The notes beneath the pieces were generated by a model, which saw nothing but the letters and a program-made list of their open reading frames with translations, had not been told where the DNA came from and ran no database searches. 49,759 nt of DNA from positions 1 to 49,759 of the forward strand of contig DUFD01000048.1 in the NCBI GenBank assembly GCA_011171075.1, read 5' to 3'. The translations under genes and the position numbers were made by a program. The DNA comes from Dehalococcoidia bacterium. GTDB lineage: Bacteria; Chloroflexota; Dehalococcoidia; Dehalococcoidales; Fen-1064. Below are positions 1-7,415 of the stretch, piece after piece (the stretch's first letter is position 1; each line of letters opens with the position of its first letter).

Positions 1-1359
1 GGGGACGTACCCGCCGATGCTGTTATCACCGGCATGGGGAGAATTGATAGTCGCAGGGTATGCATCTATGCCCAGGATTTTACCAGCATGGGCGGCACCA
101 TGTCGGAGATGCAGGGACGAAAGATTTGCGAGCTGATGGACGGTGCCATGAGAGCCGGCTATCCGGTAATCGCCCTCAACGACTCGGGCGGAGCCAGAAT
201 ACAGGACGGGGTCGATTCACTTTCCGGATACGGACAGCTCTTTCGGAGGAACACCCTGGCTTCGGGAGTAGTCCCCCAGATATGCGCTATTCTCGGGCCT
301 ACCGCTGGTGGCGGGGTCTATTCGCCAGCCCTGATGGACTTTATCTTCATGGTCAAGGGTATTAGCTATGCCTTCATTACCGGTCCGAGGGTCGTCAAGG
401 CAGCCATCGGGCAGGACATCGGGGAAGAGGAACTGGGTGGTGCCATGGTCGCCCAGCGTAAGGCCGGAGTGGTCTGCCGCTCCGAGAACAGCGAAGAGGA
501 GTGTTTTCAAAACATCAGAGAACTGCTCAGCTACCTGCCATCGAGCAACCGTGAGCCGCCGCCAAGAGTCGACTGGGGAGATACCCCGGAACGTACCGAC
601 CCGCAGCTATTCGACATTGTTCCCGATAATCTGAGACGACCCTACGATATCCGAAAGATTATCGGCAGTGTTTTCGACCAGCGTGACGGCAAGGATAATT
701 TCTTCGAACTATTCCCCATGTTTGCCACCAATATCGTCACCTGTTTTTCCCGCCTGAACGGCCATTCGGTGGGAATCATCGCTAACCAGCCGATGTCCAA
801 GGCGGGCTCGCTTGATATCGACGCCTGCGACAAGGCGTCCCGTTTCATCAGGTTCTGCGACGCCTTTAACGTCGCGATTGTCAATCTGGTAGACGTCCCC
901 GGGTACCTGCCCGGTACCGACCAGGAGTGGGGCGGTATCATCAGGCACGGTGCCAAGATGCTCTACGCCTACTCAGAGGCAACTGTCCCCAAGCTAACCC
1001 TGACCATCAGGAAGGCCTACGGCGGTTCCTACCTGGGGATGTGCAGCAAGGACCTGGGTGCCGACGCCGTATTCTGCTGGCCTTCCACCGTCTTGGCCGT
1101 CATGGAGGCAGAAGGTGCCGCACCCATAATTTTTCGCCGGGAGCTGGAGGCCGCCGAGAACCCGGAAGAGCTACTCCAGACCAAGATAAAGGAATACCGG
1201 GAGCAATTCGCCAACCCGTACCGTGCTGCCGAAAGCCTCCACATCGACGATGTAATCGACCCGGCAGATACGCGCCCGAGGCTGATAGCGGCTTTAGAGA
1301 TGGCCATGGGTAAAACGGAGGAAAGGCCCACCAGGAAGCACGGCATTACTCCCACATGA
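1..1359 (+). CDS. Acyl-CoA carboxylase carboxyltransferase subunit (propionyl/methylmalonyl type), 5' partial
   Basis: Carboxyltransferase beta-type subunit of a biotin-dependent acyl-CoA carboxylase or methylmalonyl-CoA decarboxylase (PccB/MmdA family). It transfers CO2 between carboxybiotin and an acyl-CoA such as propionyl-CoA. The reading frame is open from base 1, so the N-terminus is outside the window; an internal ATG at 34 is not the start. Both crotonase-like halves are present: the N-half has NDSGGARIQDGVDSLSGYG and an oxyanion-type GPTAGGGVYSPAL; the C-half has VDVPGYLPGTDQEWGGII and KAYGGSYLGM. It ends at TGA 1357-1359, 16 bases before holA. Subunit type is secure; the substrate (propionyl-, acetyl- or another acyl-CoA) is not decided by the sequence. 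It may feed the methylmalonyl-CoA-type chemistry encoded at 36.6-42.5 kb, but that is inference. Confidence 0.93.
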   Translation, partial: GDVPADAVITGMGRIDSRRVCIYAQDFTSMGGTMSEMQGRKICELMDGAMRAGYPVIALNDSGGARIQDGVDSLSGYGQLFRRNTLASGVVPQICAILGPTAGGGVYSPALMDFIFMVKGISYAFITGPRVVKAAIGQDIGEEELGGAMVAQRKAGVVCRSENSEEECFQNIRELLSYLPSSNREPPPRVDWGDTPERTDPQLFDIVPDNLRRPYDIRKIIGSVFDQRDGKDNFFELFPMFATNIVTCFSRLNGHSVGIIANQPMSKAGSLDIDACDKASRFIRFCDAFNVAIVNLVDVPGYLPGTDQEWGGIIRHGAKMLYAYSEATVPKLTLTIRKAYGGSYLGMCSKDLGADAVFCWPSTVLAVMEAEGAAPIIFRRELEAAENPEELLQTKIKEYREQFANPYRAAESLHIDDVIDPADTRPRLIAALEMAMGKTEERPTRKHGITPT

Positions 1360-1375
1360 ACCGAGAAGCAAAACG

Positions 1376-2386
1376 TTGCTGTACATACTGTCAGGCCAGG
1401 ATGATTTCTCGCTCACCCAGTCGCTAGATAAGATAAAAGGCGAGGTTGGTGACCCCGAAGCGCTGGCAACCAACCTGACCGTCCTCGAAGGACCTCAGGT
1501 CACCGTAGACCAGTTGAGGAGCGTCTGCGAGGCTGCCCCTTTTGTTGCGGAAAAGCGACTGGTCGTTGTGAAGGGGTTGCTGCAACGCTTTCAACCACCG
1601 GACAGACCGGGACGCCCGGGCAGGCGAAGGAAGAGTACCAGTCAACCCGACGGTTACGAGGCACTGGTAACCTACATTGGCACTATCCCGGACAGCACGA
1701 TTCTGGTGCTGGTGGAAGGCGAAATTAAGAGTACCAATCCCCTCTTTGGTGCCCTCTCCAGTAAGGCCAAGGTACAGTCTTTCCCCCTCCTGCGAGAAAG
1801 CGGGCTCAAGCAGTGGGTACAGAATCGCATTAAAGCGGAAGGTGGCAGTATCAGCCCAGAAGCGGTAGACCTGCTAGCCAGGCTCATCGGTAGCAATCTC
1901 TGGATTATGTCAAGCGAAATATCAAAGCTGCTACTCTTCACTGACGGTAAGCGTATCAGCAAAGAGGACGTCAAACGGGTGGTTGGTTATACCCAGCAGA
2001 CAAGTATCTTCGCTGTGGTGGATGCCATCATCGAGTCCAGAACCAAAACAGCCAGTCAGTTGCTACAGCAGCTATTGAACGAGGGAGCCAGTACATCCTT
2101 CCTTATGGGAATGCTTGCCCGGCAGCTACGGCTCATCGTGCGCACCAAGGACATCCAGACAGCACGGATGTCGGCCAACGAACTCCGGAGTCGCCTCGGC
2201 CTGAGTTCGGAGTTCGTCGCTAAAAAGACACTGGAACAGGCCAGGCACTACTCCCTGCCACGATTGAGACAGGTATACCAGCAGCTACTGGAGACCGACC
2301 TGGCCATCAAGACAGGCAAATACGAGCCGGAGCTTGCCCTGAACATCCTCGTTGCCGAGCTCTGCCAGCAAAGACCGGCTTCTTGA
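1376..2386 (+). CDS. holA: DNA polymerase III delta subunit
   Basis: Clamp-loader delta subunit, which opens the beta sliding clamp during replication. The 336-residue length and the opening LYILSGQDDFSL fit the family; conserved features include the N-terminal AAA+-like fold without a Walker A motif, the SEISKLLLF segment and a C-terminal collar domain (ARQLRLIVRTKDIQ, KTGKYEPELALNILV). The start is TTG at 1376, since no ATG or GTG in frame gives the family N-terminus; a weak purine-rich stretch precedes it. The stop TGA (2384-2386) lies inside the -35 hexamer of the next promoter, so the downstream operon is transcribed separately. Confidence 0.92.
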   Translation: MLYILSGQDDFSLTQSLDKIKGEVGDPEALATNLTVLEGPQVTVDQLRSVCEAAPFVAEKRLVVVKGLLQRFQPPDRPGRPGRRRKSTSQPDGYEALVTYIGTIPDSTILVLVEGEIKSTNPLFGALSSKAKVQSFPLLRESGLKQWVQNRIKAEGGSISPEAVDLLARLIGSNLWIMSSEISKLLLFTDGKRISKEDVKRVVGYTQQTSIFAVVDAIIESRTKTASQLLQQLLNEGASTSFLMGMLARQLRLIVRTKDIQTARMSANELRSRLGLSSEFVAKKTLEQARHYSLPRLRQVYQQLLETDLAIKTGKYEPELALNILVAELCQQRPAS

Positions 2387-2412
2387 CACAGCACCCCTAC
2401 CGTTGCTATGAT
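2383..2412 (+). promoter_or_regulatory. Sigma-70-type promoter of the fur/diaphorase operon
   Basis: TTGACA at 2383-2388, an 18-base spacer, and TATGAT at 2407-2412. The predicted transcription start is about 2418-2420, at the first possible start codon of the Fur-family gene and inside the operator at 2418-2440. It overlaps the holA stop codon. Confidence 0.75.
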
Positions 2413-2417
2413 ATTCA

Positions 2418-2440
2418 TTGAGAATGAGAAACATTCGCAA
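2418..2440 (+). promoter_or_regulatory. Fur-family operator-like inverted repeat over the start codon
   Basis: Arms TTGAGAATG (2418-2426) and CATTCGCAA (2432-2440) are inverted repeats matching at 8 of 9 bases around the 5-base centre AGAAA; flanking A/T bases add one more pair. The GAATG...CATTC core resembles classical Fur/iron-box half sites. It sits at the predicted transcription start, where a repressor would block the polymerase, so autoregulation of the operon is likely. Confidence 0.6.
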
Positions 2441-2861
2441 TCACAGCAACGAAATAGCCGGCTATCCCCTCACGGCACAACGACGACTACTCCTGCAGCT
2501 GATTCGCGATGCCGCCGGGCATATCGACGCCAAGGAACTATACCGGCGCGCCAGCAGCAAGGATGAGTCCATCAGCCTAGCGACCGTCTACAGGAACCTG
2601 CGTCTTTTTCAAGAACTGGGACTTGTCGAGGAGAGACGCCTCGGGCAACTCAGCCATCATTACGAGATAAGGCATCCGGCAGAGCACCAGCACTTCGTTT
2701 GCCGCGACTGCGGGAAGGTCATTGAATTCCAGAATCCTCTCATCGACAAGCTGGTAGGTACGGTGCAGGATGAGCAGGGCTTTAGCGTGACCAGAACCGA
2801 GCTTTATTTTGAAGGATACTGCCCGGAGTGCCGGACAGCTAACGGGGAAAGTGGAAGATGA
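2418..2861 (+). CDS. Fur-family metalloregulator (Fur/PerR/Zur type)
   Basis: DNA-binding metalloregulator of 147 residues. The N-terminal winged helix is typical (YPLTAQRRLLLQLI, SLATVYRNLRLFQELGLVEE). The C-terminal dimerisation domain has the metal-binding HPAEHQHFVCRDC stretch and a second pair, CPEC, which together make the structural Zn site. The sequence alone does not say whether it senses iron, zinc or peroxide. Starts at TTG 2418 and ATG 2424 are both possible; neither has a Shine-Dalgarno sequence, and the predicted transcription start falls within a few bases of them, so the mRNA may be leaderless. Its last codon overlaps the next gene (ATGA), so it heads the operon that runs to nuoG-like at 6360 and probably controls it. 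Confidence 0.9.
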   Translation: MRMRNIRNHSNEIAGYPLTAQRRLLLQLIRDAAGHIDAKELYRRASSKDESISLATVYRNLRLFQELGLVEERRLGQLSHHYEIRHPAEHQHFVCRDCGKVIEFQNPLIDKLVGTVQDEQGFSVTRTELYFEGYCPECRTANGESGR

Positions 2862-3016
2862 GCCGCGAACAAATTGAGCAACTCGAGCGTGAGATAGCCG
2901 ACCTAAAGGCCAGGTGGCCGGCCCACTCGGTGAAGCCCGCTATGTGGCAACGTCTGGAAGAACTGGAGGAAGCCCTGGAGAAGGTCAGGAACGAGGAGAA
3001 AGACAATGCCCGGTAA
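2858..3016 (+). CDS. Small charged coiled-coil protein (52 aa), translationally coupled
   Basis: A 52-residue ORF whose ATG overlaps the Fur stop by four bases (ATGA) and whose end overlaps the next gene by 11 bases. The sequence is two charged helices (EQIEQLEREIADLKARW, then WQRLEELEEALEKVRNEE) separated by the turn PAHSVKP. It looks like a helical hairpin that could bind a partner protein. I do not recognise a characterised family. The overlaps on both sides make it very likely a real translated gene and a possible accessory of the regulator or of the Fe-S proteins that follow. Confidence 0.7.
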   Translation: MSREQIEQLEREIADLKARWPAHSVKPAMWQRLEELEEALEKVRNEEKDNAR

Positions 3017-3218
3017 GATGGCCCTGGTGGACTTCCCCAAGTGCCACCACGAAAAATGTGGCGACGGCATCTGTGTGGCCGCACTGGCATGTCCCCGAAA
3101 GTTACTGAAGCAGGAGAAGTCGGGCGAAATACCGATGACTGACCCAGCAATCTGTCAGGGCTGTGCCGATTGCGCCCGCGCCTGCCCTCTGAAGGCAATC
3201 CAGGTAGTAAGAACGTAA
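3006..3218 (+). CDS. 4Fe-4S ferredoxin-like protein
   Basis: A 70-residue iron-sulfur protein. The second half has a classical cluster motif, CQGCADCARACP. The first half has a spaced set of cysteines (C13, C18, C23, C29 before Pro), which could supply more ligands or a second, atypical cluster. ATG 3006 overlaps the preceding ORF; ATG 3018 is an alternative that keeps all cysteines. It sits just before the NuoE/F/G-like genes, so it is a candidate electron carrier or extra Fe-S subunit of that diaphorase. Confidence 0.8.
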   Translation: MPGKMALVDFPKCHHEKCGDGICVAALACPRKLLKQEKSGEIPMTDPAICQGCADCARACPLKAIQVVRT

Positions 3219-3231
3219 GGCGTAGAGAGAT

Positions 3232-3771
3232 ATGACCCCCAAAGCAGAAGCAGTAACACAGGACAGCAAAGACGAAGAAGCCATAAACCGGCAGGAGACC
3301 CGACTAGCCCTGAAGAGGTTTGGTCGGAAAAGGTGGAATCTCATCCCCATCCTGCAAAAGGTACAGGCCAGGCTGGGCTATCTCCCACGGGAGGCCATGG
3401 TTGAAATCGCCGCCTATCTGGGCATTCCGGAGATAGACGTCTACGGGGTAGTTACCTTCTATAACCAGTTCCGGCTCAATCCGCCGGGCAAGCATTCTAT
3501 CCGGGTATGTCTCGGTACGGCCTGCCACATGAAGGGCGGTTATATCACCCTCGATGCCTGGAAACGCCGACTCGACATCAACAGCGGTGAGACCACCGCC
3601 GACCGTGAGTTCGACCTTGACACGGTCGCCTGTGTCGGCTGCTGCACGATGGCGCCGGTAACGGTTGTAGACAACCAACCGGAGGGTAAGGTCGAGCCCA
3701 CCAAGGTCGACGGCATACTGCTGGCCTTCGAACTGGTACGCGAAGCCGAGAAAAAGGAAGCAAAACAGTGA
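3232..3771 (+). CDS. nuoE: NuoE-like [2Fe-2S] subunit of a soluble NAD(P)H diaphorase
   Basis: Thioredoxin-like [2Fe-2S] subunit of the NuoE/HndA/HoxE family, 179 residues. The first half is the helical region (LIPILQKVQARLGYLPREAM, GVVTFYNQFRL). The cluster ligands are CLGTAC with HMKGG, and CVGCC in VACVGCCTMAP. It passes electrons between FMN of the NuoF-like partner and downstream clusters. An ATG at 3232 follows a purine-rich GAGAGA stretch. The stop overlaps the next start by four bases (GTGA), so NuoE and NuoF are translated together. Confidence 0.92.
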   Translation: MTPKAEAVTQDSKDEEAINRQETRLALKRFGRKRWNLIPILQKVQARLGYLPREAMVEIAAYLGIPEIDVYGVVTFYNQFRLNPPGKHSIRVCLGTACHMKGGYITLDAWKRRLDINSGETTADREFDLDTVACVGCCTMAPVTVVDNQPEGKVEPTKVDGILLAFELVREAEKKEAKQ

Positions 3772-5684
3772 AAGCTACTCATTCACCAACCATTGCCTCC
3801 GCATTCGAAGATATAAAATCGCGGGCTATTGCACACTGGCAAGAGGTGTTTGACAGTGGTCAACCGGTGATTCTGGTCGGTACGGCTACATGCGGTCGGG
3901 CGGCCGGTGCCCTGGACGTGCTCGAAACAATCCAAACCGAGCTGGAAAAACTGGGAGTTGACTGTCCAGTGTTCGAGGTGGGCTGTCTGGGACACTGCTA
4001 CGCCGAACCGCTGGTGGTCATCAGCAAGCCGGGCTATCCCCCGATATGCTACGGCTATGTCAACACGGTGATTGCCGAAAGACTGGTACGTGAGTTCATT
4101 GCTGGTGACAATCCCTGCCTGGAGTTCGTCCTTGGCGCCCTGGAAGAGAACGACCTCATCCCGAGTTTTGCCGACTTTCCGCGTGCCGTTTATGAGAAAA
4201 AGGTAGTATTGAGGAACTGCGGCCATATCGACCCGACCGATATTGAACACTATATCGCCAACGACGGCTATTCGGGTCTGGCTACGGCACTCCAGACGTC
4301 CCCTGAGGAGATTATCACAGAGATTAAGGACTCCGGCCTGAGAGGCCGGGGTGGAGCCGGTTTTTCAACCGGAGAGAAATGGGAGAAGTGCCGCGATACA
4401 CGAGGAAGACCTAAATATGTGATATGCAATGCCGACGAAGGTGACCCCGGCGCTTTTATGGACCGGGCTATCCTTGAGAGCGACCCGCATTCGGTTATTG
4501 AAGGCATCATCATTGCCGCCTACGCTATCGGTGCCAGGTACGGCTATATCTACGTCCGCGCTGAGTACCCCCTCGCCGTTGAGCGTGTCCGCATTGCCCT
4601 TCGCCAGGCAAGAAAGCTCAATCTGCTGGGCAGACATATCCTCGAGAGCGACTTCAGCTTTGATATCAGGCTCTTCGAGGGCTCCGGTGCCTTTGTTTGC
4701 GGTGAGGAAACAGCCCTTATCGCTTCTCTTGAAGGCCAAGCTGGCATGCCCCGATATCGTCCACCCTACCCGCCGAGTAGCGGGCTTTACGGCAAACCGA
4801 CCGTGGTAAACAACGTTAAGACCCTGGCTTCAGTGCCCCCGATAATGGTCAACGGTGCCGGGTGGTTCAATGACATCGGCTCCGGAGAGAGCAGGGGTAC
4901 GGCGGTCTTCGCCCTGGCCGGTAAGATTGTCAATACCGGACTGGTCGAGGTGCCGATGGGGACAACACTGCGTCAGGTCATCTTCGACGTCGGCAGTGGC
5001 ATCCCTGACGGTAAGCGGTTCAAGGCAGTACAGATTGGCGGGCCTTCCGGCGGCTGCCTGCCCGAATCAGCCCTTGACCTGCCGGTTGACTTCGATTCGC
5101 TGACCGGGGCCGGAGCGATGATGGGCTCGGGAGGAATGGTGGTACTCGACGAGGACGACTGCATGGTGGAGATTGCCCGTTACTTCCTCGAATTCACCCA
5201 GCGCGAGTCGTGCGGCAAGTGCACCTTCTGCCGACTTGGCACGAAACAGATGCTCACCCTCCTTAACGATATCACGCAGGGAAAAGGGACCCAGGCAGAC
5301 CTTGATACCCTGAAGACGCTGGCCGAAGATATAAAGGCCGGCTCCCTCTGCGGTCTGGGCAAGACTGCCCCCAATCCCGTGCTGACCACCCTGCGCTACT
5401 TCGAGGACGAGTACCACGCCCACATTACAGAGGGATGCTGTCCTGCCCTGATGTGTCAGCAACTCATCGCCTATTATATCCTGCCCGATAAGTGTGAGCG
5501 CTCCTGCGATGCCTGCGTCGGCACATGCACCGTAGAGGCAATTAGCTCCAACAAGAGGAGAATCAAGGTAATCGACCAGGAGAAGTGTGTCAAGTGCAAC
5601 ACCTGCCTGACGGCGTGTCCCCCGCAGTATAACGCTGTTATCAAGCTATCACCACCGAGTGAAGTACCGGCGGCGGAGAAATAG
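3768..5684 (+). CDS. nuoF: NuoF-like NAD(P)H/FMN-binding subunit with N-terminal thioredoxin-like and C-terminal ferredoxin domains
   Basis: Flavin- and NAD(P)H-binding subunit, 638 residues, GTG start overlapping nuoE. Domains in order: a thioredoxin-like [2Fe-2S] domain (about 25-115, GTATCGRAAGA and GCLGHCYAEP); the NADH/FMN core (about 170-470, GLRGRGGAGFSTGEKW, CNADEGDPGAFMDR, GEETALIASLEG); an SLBB domain; the N3-type [4Fe-4S] site (ESCGKCTFCRLGT with SLCGLG); and a C-terminal two-cluster ferredoxin domain (CERSCDACVGTC, CVKCNTCLTACP). This layout is that of HndC/HydB-type subunits in NAD(P)-linked, often electron-bifurcating, complexes rather than of respiratory complex I, where both terminal domains are missing. 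Confidence 0.92.
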   Translation: MKATHSPTIASAFEDIKSRAIAHWQEVFDSGQPVILVGTATCGRAAGALDVLETIQTELEKLGVDCPVFEVGCLGHCYAEPLVVISKPGYPPICYGYVNTVIAERLVREFIAGDNPCLEFVLGALEENDLIPSFADFPRAVYEKKVVLRNCGHIDPTDIEHYIANDGYSGLATALQTSPEEIITEIKDSGLRGRGGAGFSTGEKWEKCRDTRGRPKYVICNADEGDPGAFMDRAILESDPHSVIEGIIIAAYAIGARYGYIYVRAEYPLAVERVRIALRQARKLNLLGRHILESDFSFDIRLFEGSGAFVCGEETALIASLEGQAGMPRYRPPYPPSSGLYGKPTVVNNVKTLASVPPIMVNGAGWFNDIGSGESRGTAVFALAGKIVNTGLVEVPMGTTLRQVIFDVGSGIPDGKRFKAVQIGGPSGGCLPESALDLPVDFDSLTGAGAMMGSGGMVVLDEDDCMVEIARYFLEFTQRESCGKCTFCRLGTKQMLTLLNDITQGKGTQADLDTLKTLAEDIKAGSLCGLGKTAPNPVLTTLRYFEDEYHAHITEGCCPALMCQQLIAYYILPDKCERSCDACVGTCTVEAISSNKRRIKVIDQEKCVKCNTCLTACPPQYNAVIKLSPPSEVPAAEK

Positions 5685-5688
5685 CCCG

Positions 5689-6360
5689 ATGAAAACCATA
5701 TCTCTGAAAATCGATGGCAAGCAAATCACCGCCCGCGAGGGTGACAACCTCCTCTGGGTAGCACTGGACAATGGTATCTACATCCCCAACCTGTGCGCTA
5801 TTCGTGATAAGCCCGAGCCAATGGCCGCTTGCCGCCTATGCTTCGTCGAGATGTCGGGGCAAACCCAGCCAGTCACAGCCTGCACTGAGACGGTTACTGA
5901 GGGCATGGAAGTGAATACCAGGGGTACCGAGGCCCTGAGGCTGGCCAGGCGTGGCTTTGAGCTTCTGATGGCCTCTAACAGGGTCGATTGTGCCCACTGC
6001 GTCAGGAGCGGCTCATGTGAACTGCAAAAAATCGCCCACCACCTGGGCACAAAGCTCAAGTCGAAACGACTGCGGGAATTGAGACGAGACCTGCCCGTGG
6101 ACAACAGCCACCCGCAAATCCGATACGACCCGAACAGGTGCGTCCTCTGCGGACGGTGTGTCTGGGTATGTCAGGAGCACCTTAAAACAGGAGCCCTTGG
6201 TTTTGCCTATCGTGGATTCGAGAGGGTTGTCACTACTTTCAAGGATGAACCGCTGGCCACGACCAGATGCGACCAGTGTCTCAAGTGTGTTGAAGTCTGC
6301 CCCACCGGCGCCCTACTGCCCAAAGAAAAGGCAAGGGCCGAAGCTAGACTCAGGGCTTAG
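5689..6360 (+). CDS. NuoG-N/HoxU-like iron-sulfur subunit
   Basis: A 223-residue electron-transfer subunit that matches only the N-terminal Fe-S part of NuoG, or HoxU. The start is ATG 5689, four bases after nuoF, behind GGAG at about 5674. A plant-type [2Fe-2S] domain (IPNLCAIRD, AACRLCFVEM, ACTETV) is followed by the His/Cys [4Fe-4S] segment (CAHCVRSGSCELQ) and two [4Fe-4S] motifs (CVLCGRCVWVCQEH, CDQCLKCVEVCP). The molybdopterin-like half of NuoG and any [FeFe]-hydrogenase H-domain are absent. It completes a diaphorase whose terminal electron donor or acceptor must be encoded elsewhere, perhaps ferredoxin. Confidence 0.88.
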   Translation: MKTISLKIDGKQITAREGDNLLWVALDNGIYIPNLCAIRDKPEPMAACRLCFVEMSGQTQPVTACTETVTEGMEVNTRGTEALRLARRGFELLMASNRVDCAHCVRSGSCELQKIAHHLGTKLKSKRLRELRRDLPVDNSHPQIRYDPNRCVLCGRCVWVCQEHLKTGALGFAYRGFERVVTTFKDEPLATTRCDQCLKCVEVCPTGALLPKEKARAEARLRA

Positions 6361-6380
6361 CTCACCTCTCAAAAAGGAAG

Positions 6381-6403
6381 CGGGTACCCTTCACGGATAC
6401 CCG
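6381..6403. terminator. Bidirectional hairpin terminator between convergent genes
   Basis: CGGGTA (6381-6386) pairs with TACCCG (6398-6403), and the stem extends inward by G-T and G-C pairs around a 5-base loop. On the minus strand the stem is followed by a T-rich run (the A run at 6371-6375 on plus). It lies 20 bases after the NuoG-like stop and 33 bases beyond the convergent DUF5679 stop. Confidence 0.65.
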
Positions 6404-6436
6404 TTTCACAACGTTTATGATGATCCAAGCTTTTCT

Positions 6437-6577
6437 CTAGGATTTGCCGATACGGAACATCTTGGTCCCGCAAGAGGGGCATACACCTTGAGTTGCCGGT
6501 TTGCCATTCTTCATGGTAATTGCCTTGGGGTCTTTCATCTGCCTCTTGGCACGGCACTTCACGCAGTATGCTTCCAT
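6437..6577 (-). CDS. DUF5679 small zinc-ribbon protein (46 aa)
   Basis: A 46-residue protein with two CxxC knuckles, YCVKC near the N-terminus and CPSC near the C-terminus, separated by a basic KRQMKDPKAITMKNGKPATQ stretch. This is the pattern of the DUF5679 family, whose function is unknown; the fold is probably a zinc ribbon. An excellent Shine-Dalgarno sequence (AAGGAGG) lies a few bases before the ATG at 6577, and a strong promoter lies about 65 bases upstream. It seems to be a highly expressed stand-alone gene. It is easily missed because of its size. Confidence 0.85.
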   Translation of the reverse strand: MEAYCVKCRAKRQMKDPKAITMKNGKPATQGVCPSCGTKMFRIGKS

Positions 6578-6636
6578 TAGGTAACCTCCTTCCCTTTACA
6601 ATAAGACTACCTTTGTTGCAGGTACTTTAGGCTTGC

Positions 6637-6665
6637 ATCTTAAACCATTTACACAGGCATGTCAA
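6637..6665 (-). promoter_or_regulatory. Promoter of the DUF5679 gene
   Basis: Read on the minus strand: TTGACA (6665-6660), a 17-base spacer, TAAGAT (6642-6637). It is correctly oriented, about 60 bases before the start codon at 6577. Confidence 0.7.
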
Positions 6666-6798
6666 TACCTTCAGGCACCTTTTCTTGCCTATTTGGTGAT
6701 AATTTTTGAGCCTGACATCGCCCGATATCCGTTTCAGTGTTAGAATTCAAGGGAAAAACTAAGAAATATGCGGGTAAGAAGAGACCGAGTACGGAGAC

Positions 6799-7410
6799 CT
6801 AGTCAGTTTCACTGGCAAGACACACAGCTACCGCACGGCGGTAAACATCTGTGGGGGCGGCCCCTTCTATCGGCATCCGACCACCGACCACCGTCAGGGG
6901 GACCCCCCAGCCCTCATACTGGCTCCGCACCTCTTCGACATCAGCCAGCACTTCCTGCCGCCGCTCATCACTCTCGAAGTCGGCAAGGAACTTCTCCATG
7001 TCCAGCCCGGCCTCGATTGCCAGGTCCATCAGAACCTTCCGGTCGCTGATATCACGGCAGTCGCGGAAGAACGCCCTAAAAGCTGCTTCATGGAAGCGCT
7101 CGAAGGCTGCCTCGCCCTGAAGCAAAGCACATTTGCTTGCTATCTGGGCGGGCATACTTGACGATGGATACGGCTGGCTCTCATCCCAGCGATTGAACAG
7201 GCCCACTTCCTCAAGAGCGGCACGTGCACGCGATTCCACGCTATGGGCCGATATCTGCCTGCCCGGAATATCTCCTACCATCAAAGGCCGGCTTTTCCAC
7301 ATGATTCTGACGCTGTCCACGTATTCCTTTTTGACCTGACGCAGTCGAACCGCCAGAACACAGCACCAGGGACAGAGGTAATCTGAATAAACGGTTATGT
7401 CTACGGGCAT
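6799..7410 (-). CDS. DsbA-family (FrnE-like) thioredoxin-fold oxidoreductase
   Basis: A 203-residue protein of the DsbA/FrnE/2-hydroxychromene-2-carboxylate isomerase group. The active-site motif is CPWC in SDYLCPWCCVLAVR near the N-terminus. An inserted helical domain follows, then the cis-Pro-containing VPLTVVGGRMPIEGA strand. No signal peptide is visible, so it is probably cytoplasmic, as FrnE proteins are. It starts five bases after the radical SAM gene stop, so the two are co-transcribed. The substrate is unknown. Confidence 0.85.
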   Translation of the reverse strand: MPVDITVYSDYLCPWCCVLAVRLRQVKKEYVDSVRIMWKSRPLMVGDIPGRQISAHSVESRARAALEEVGLFNRWDESQPYPSSSMPAQIASKCALLQGEAAFERFHEAAFRAFFRDCRDISDRKVLMDLAIEAGLDMEKFLADFESDERRQEVLADVEEVRSQYEGWGVPLTVVGGRMPIEGAAPTDVYRRAVAVCLASETD

Positions 7411-7415
7411 CTTGG

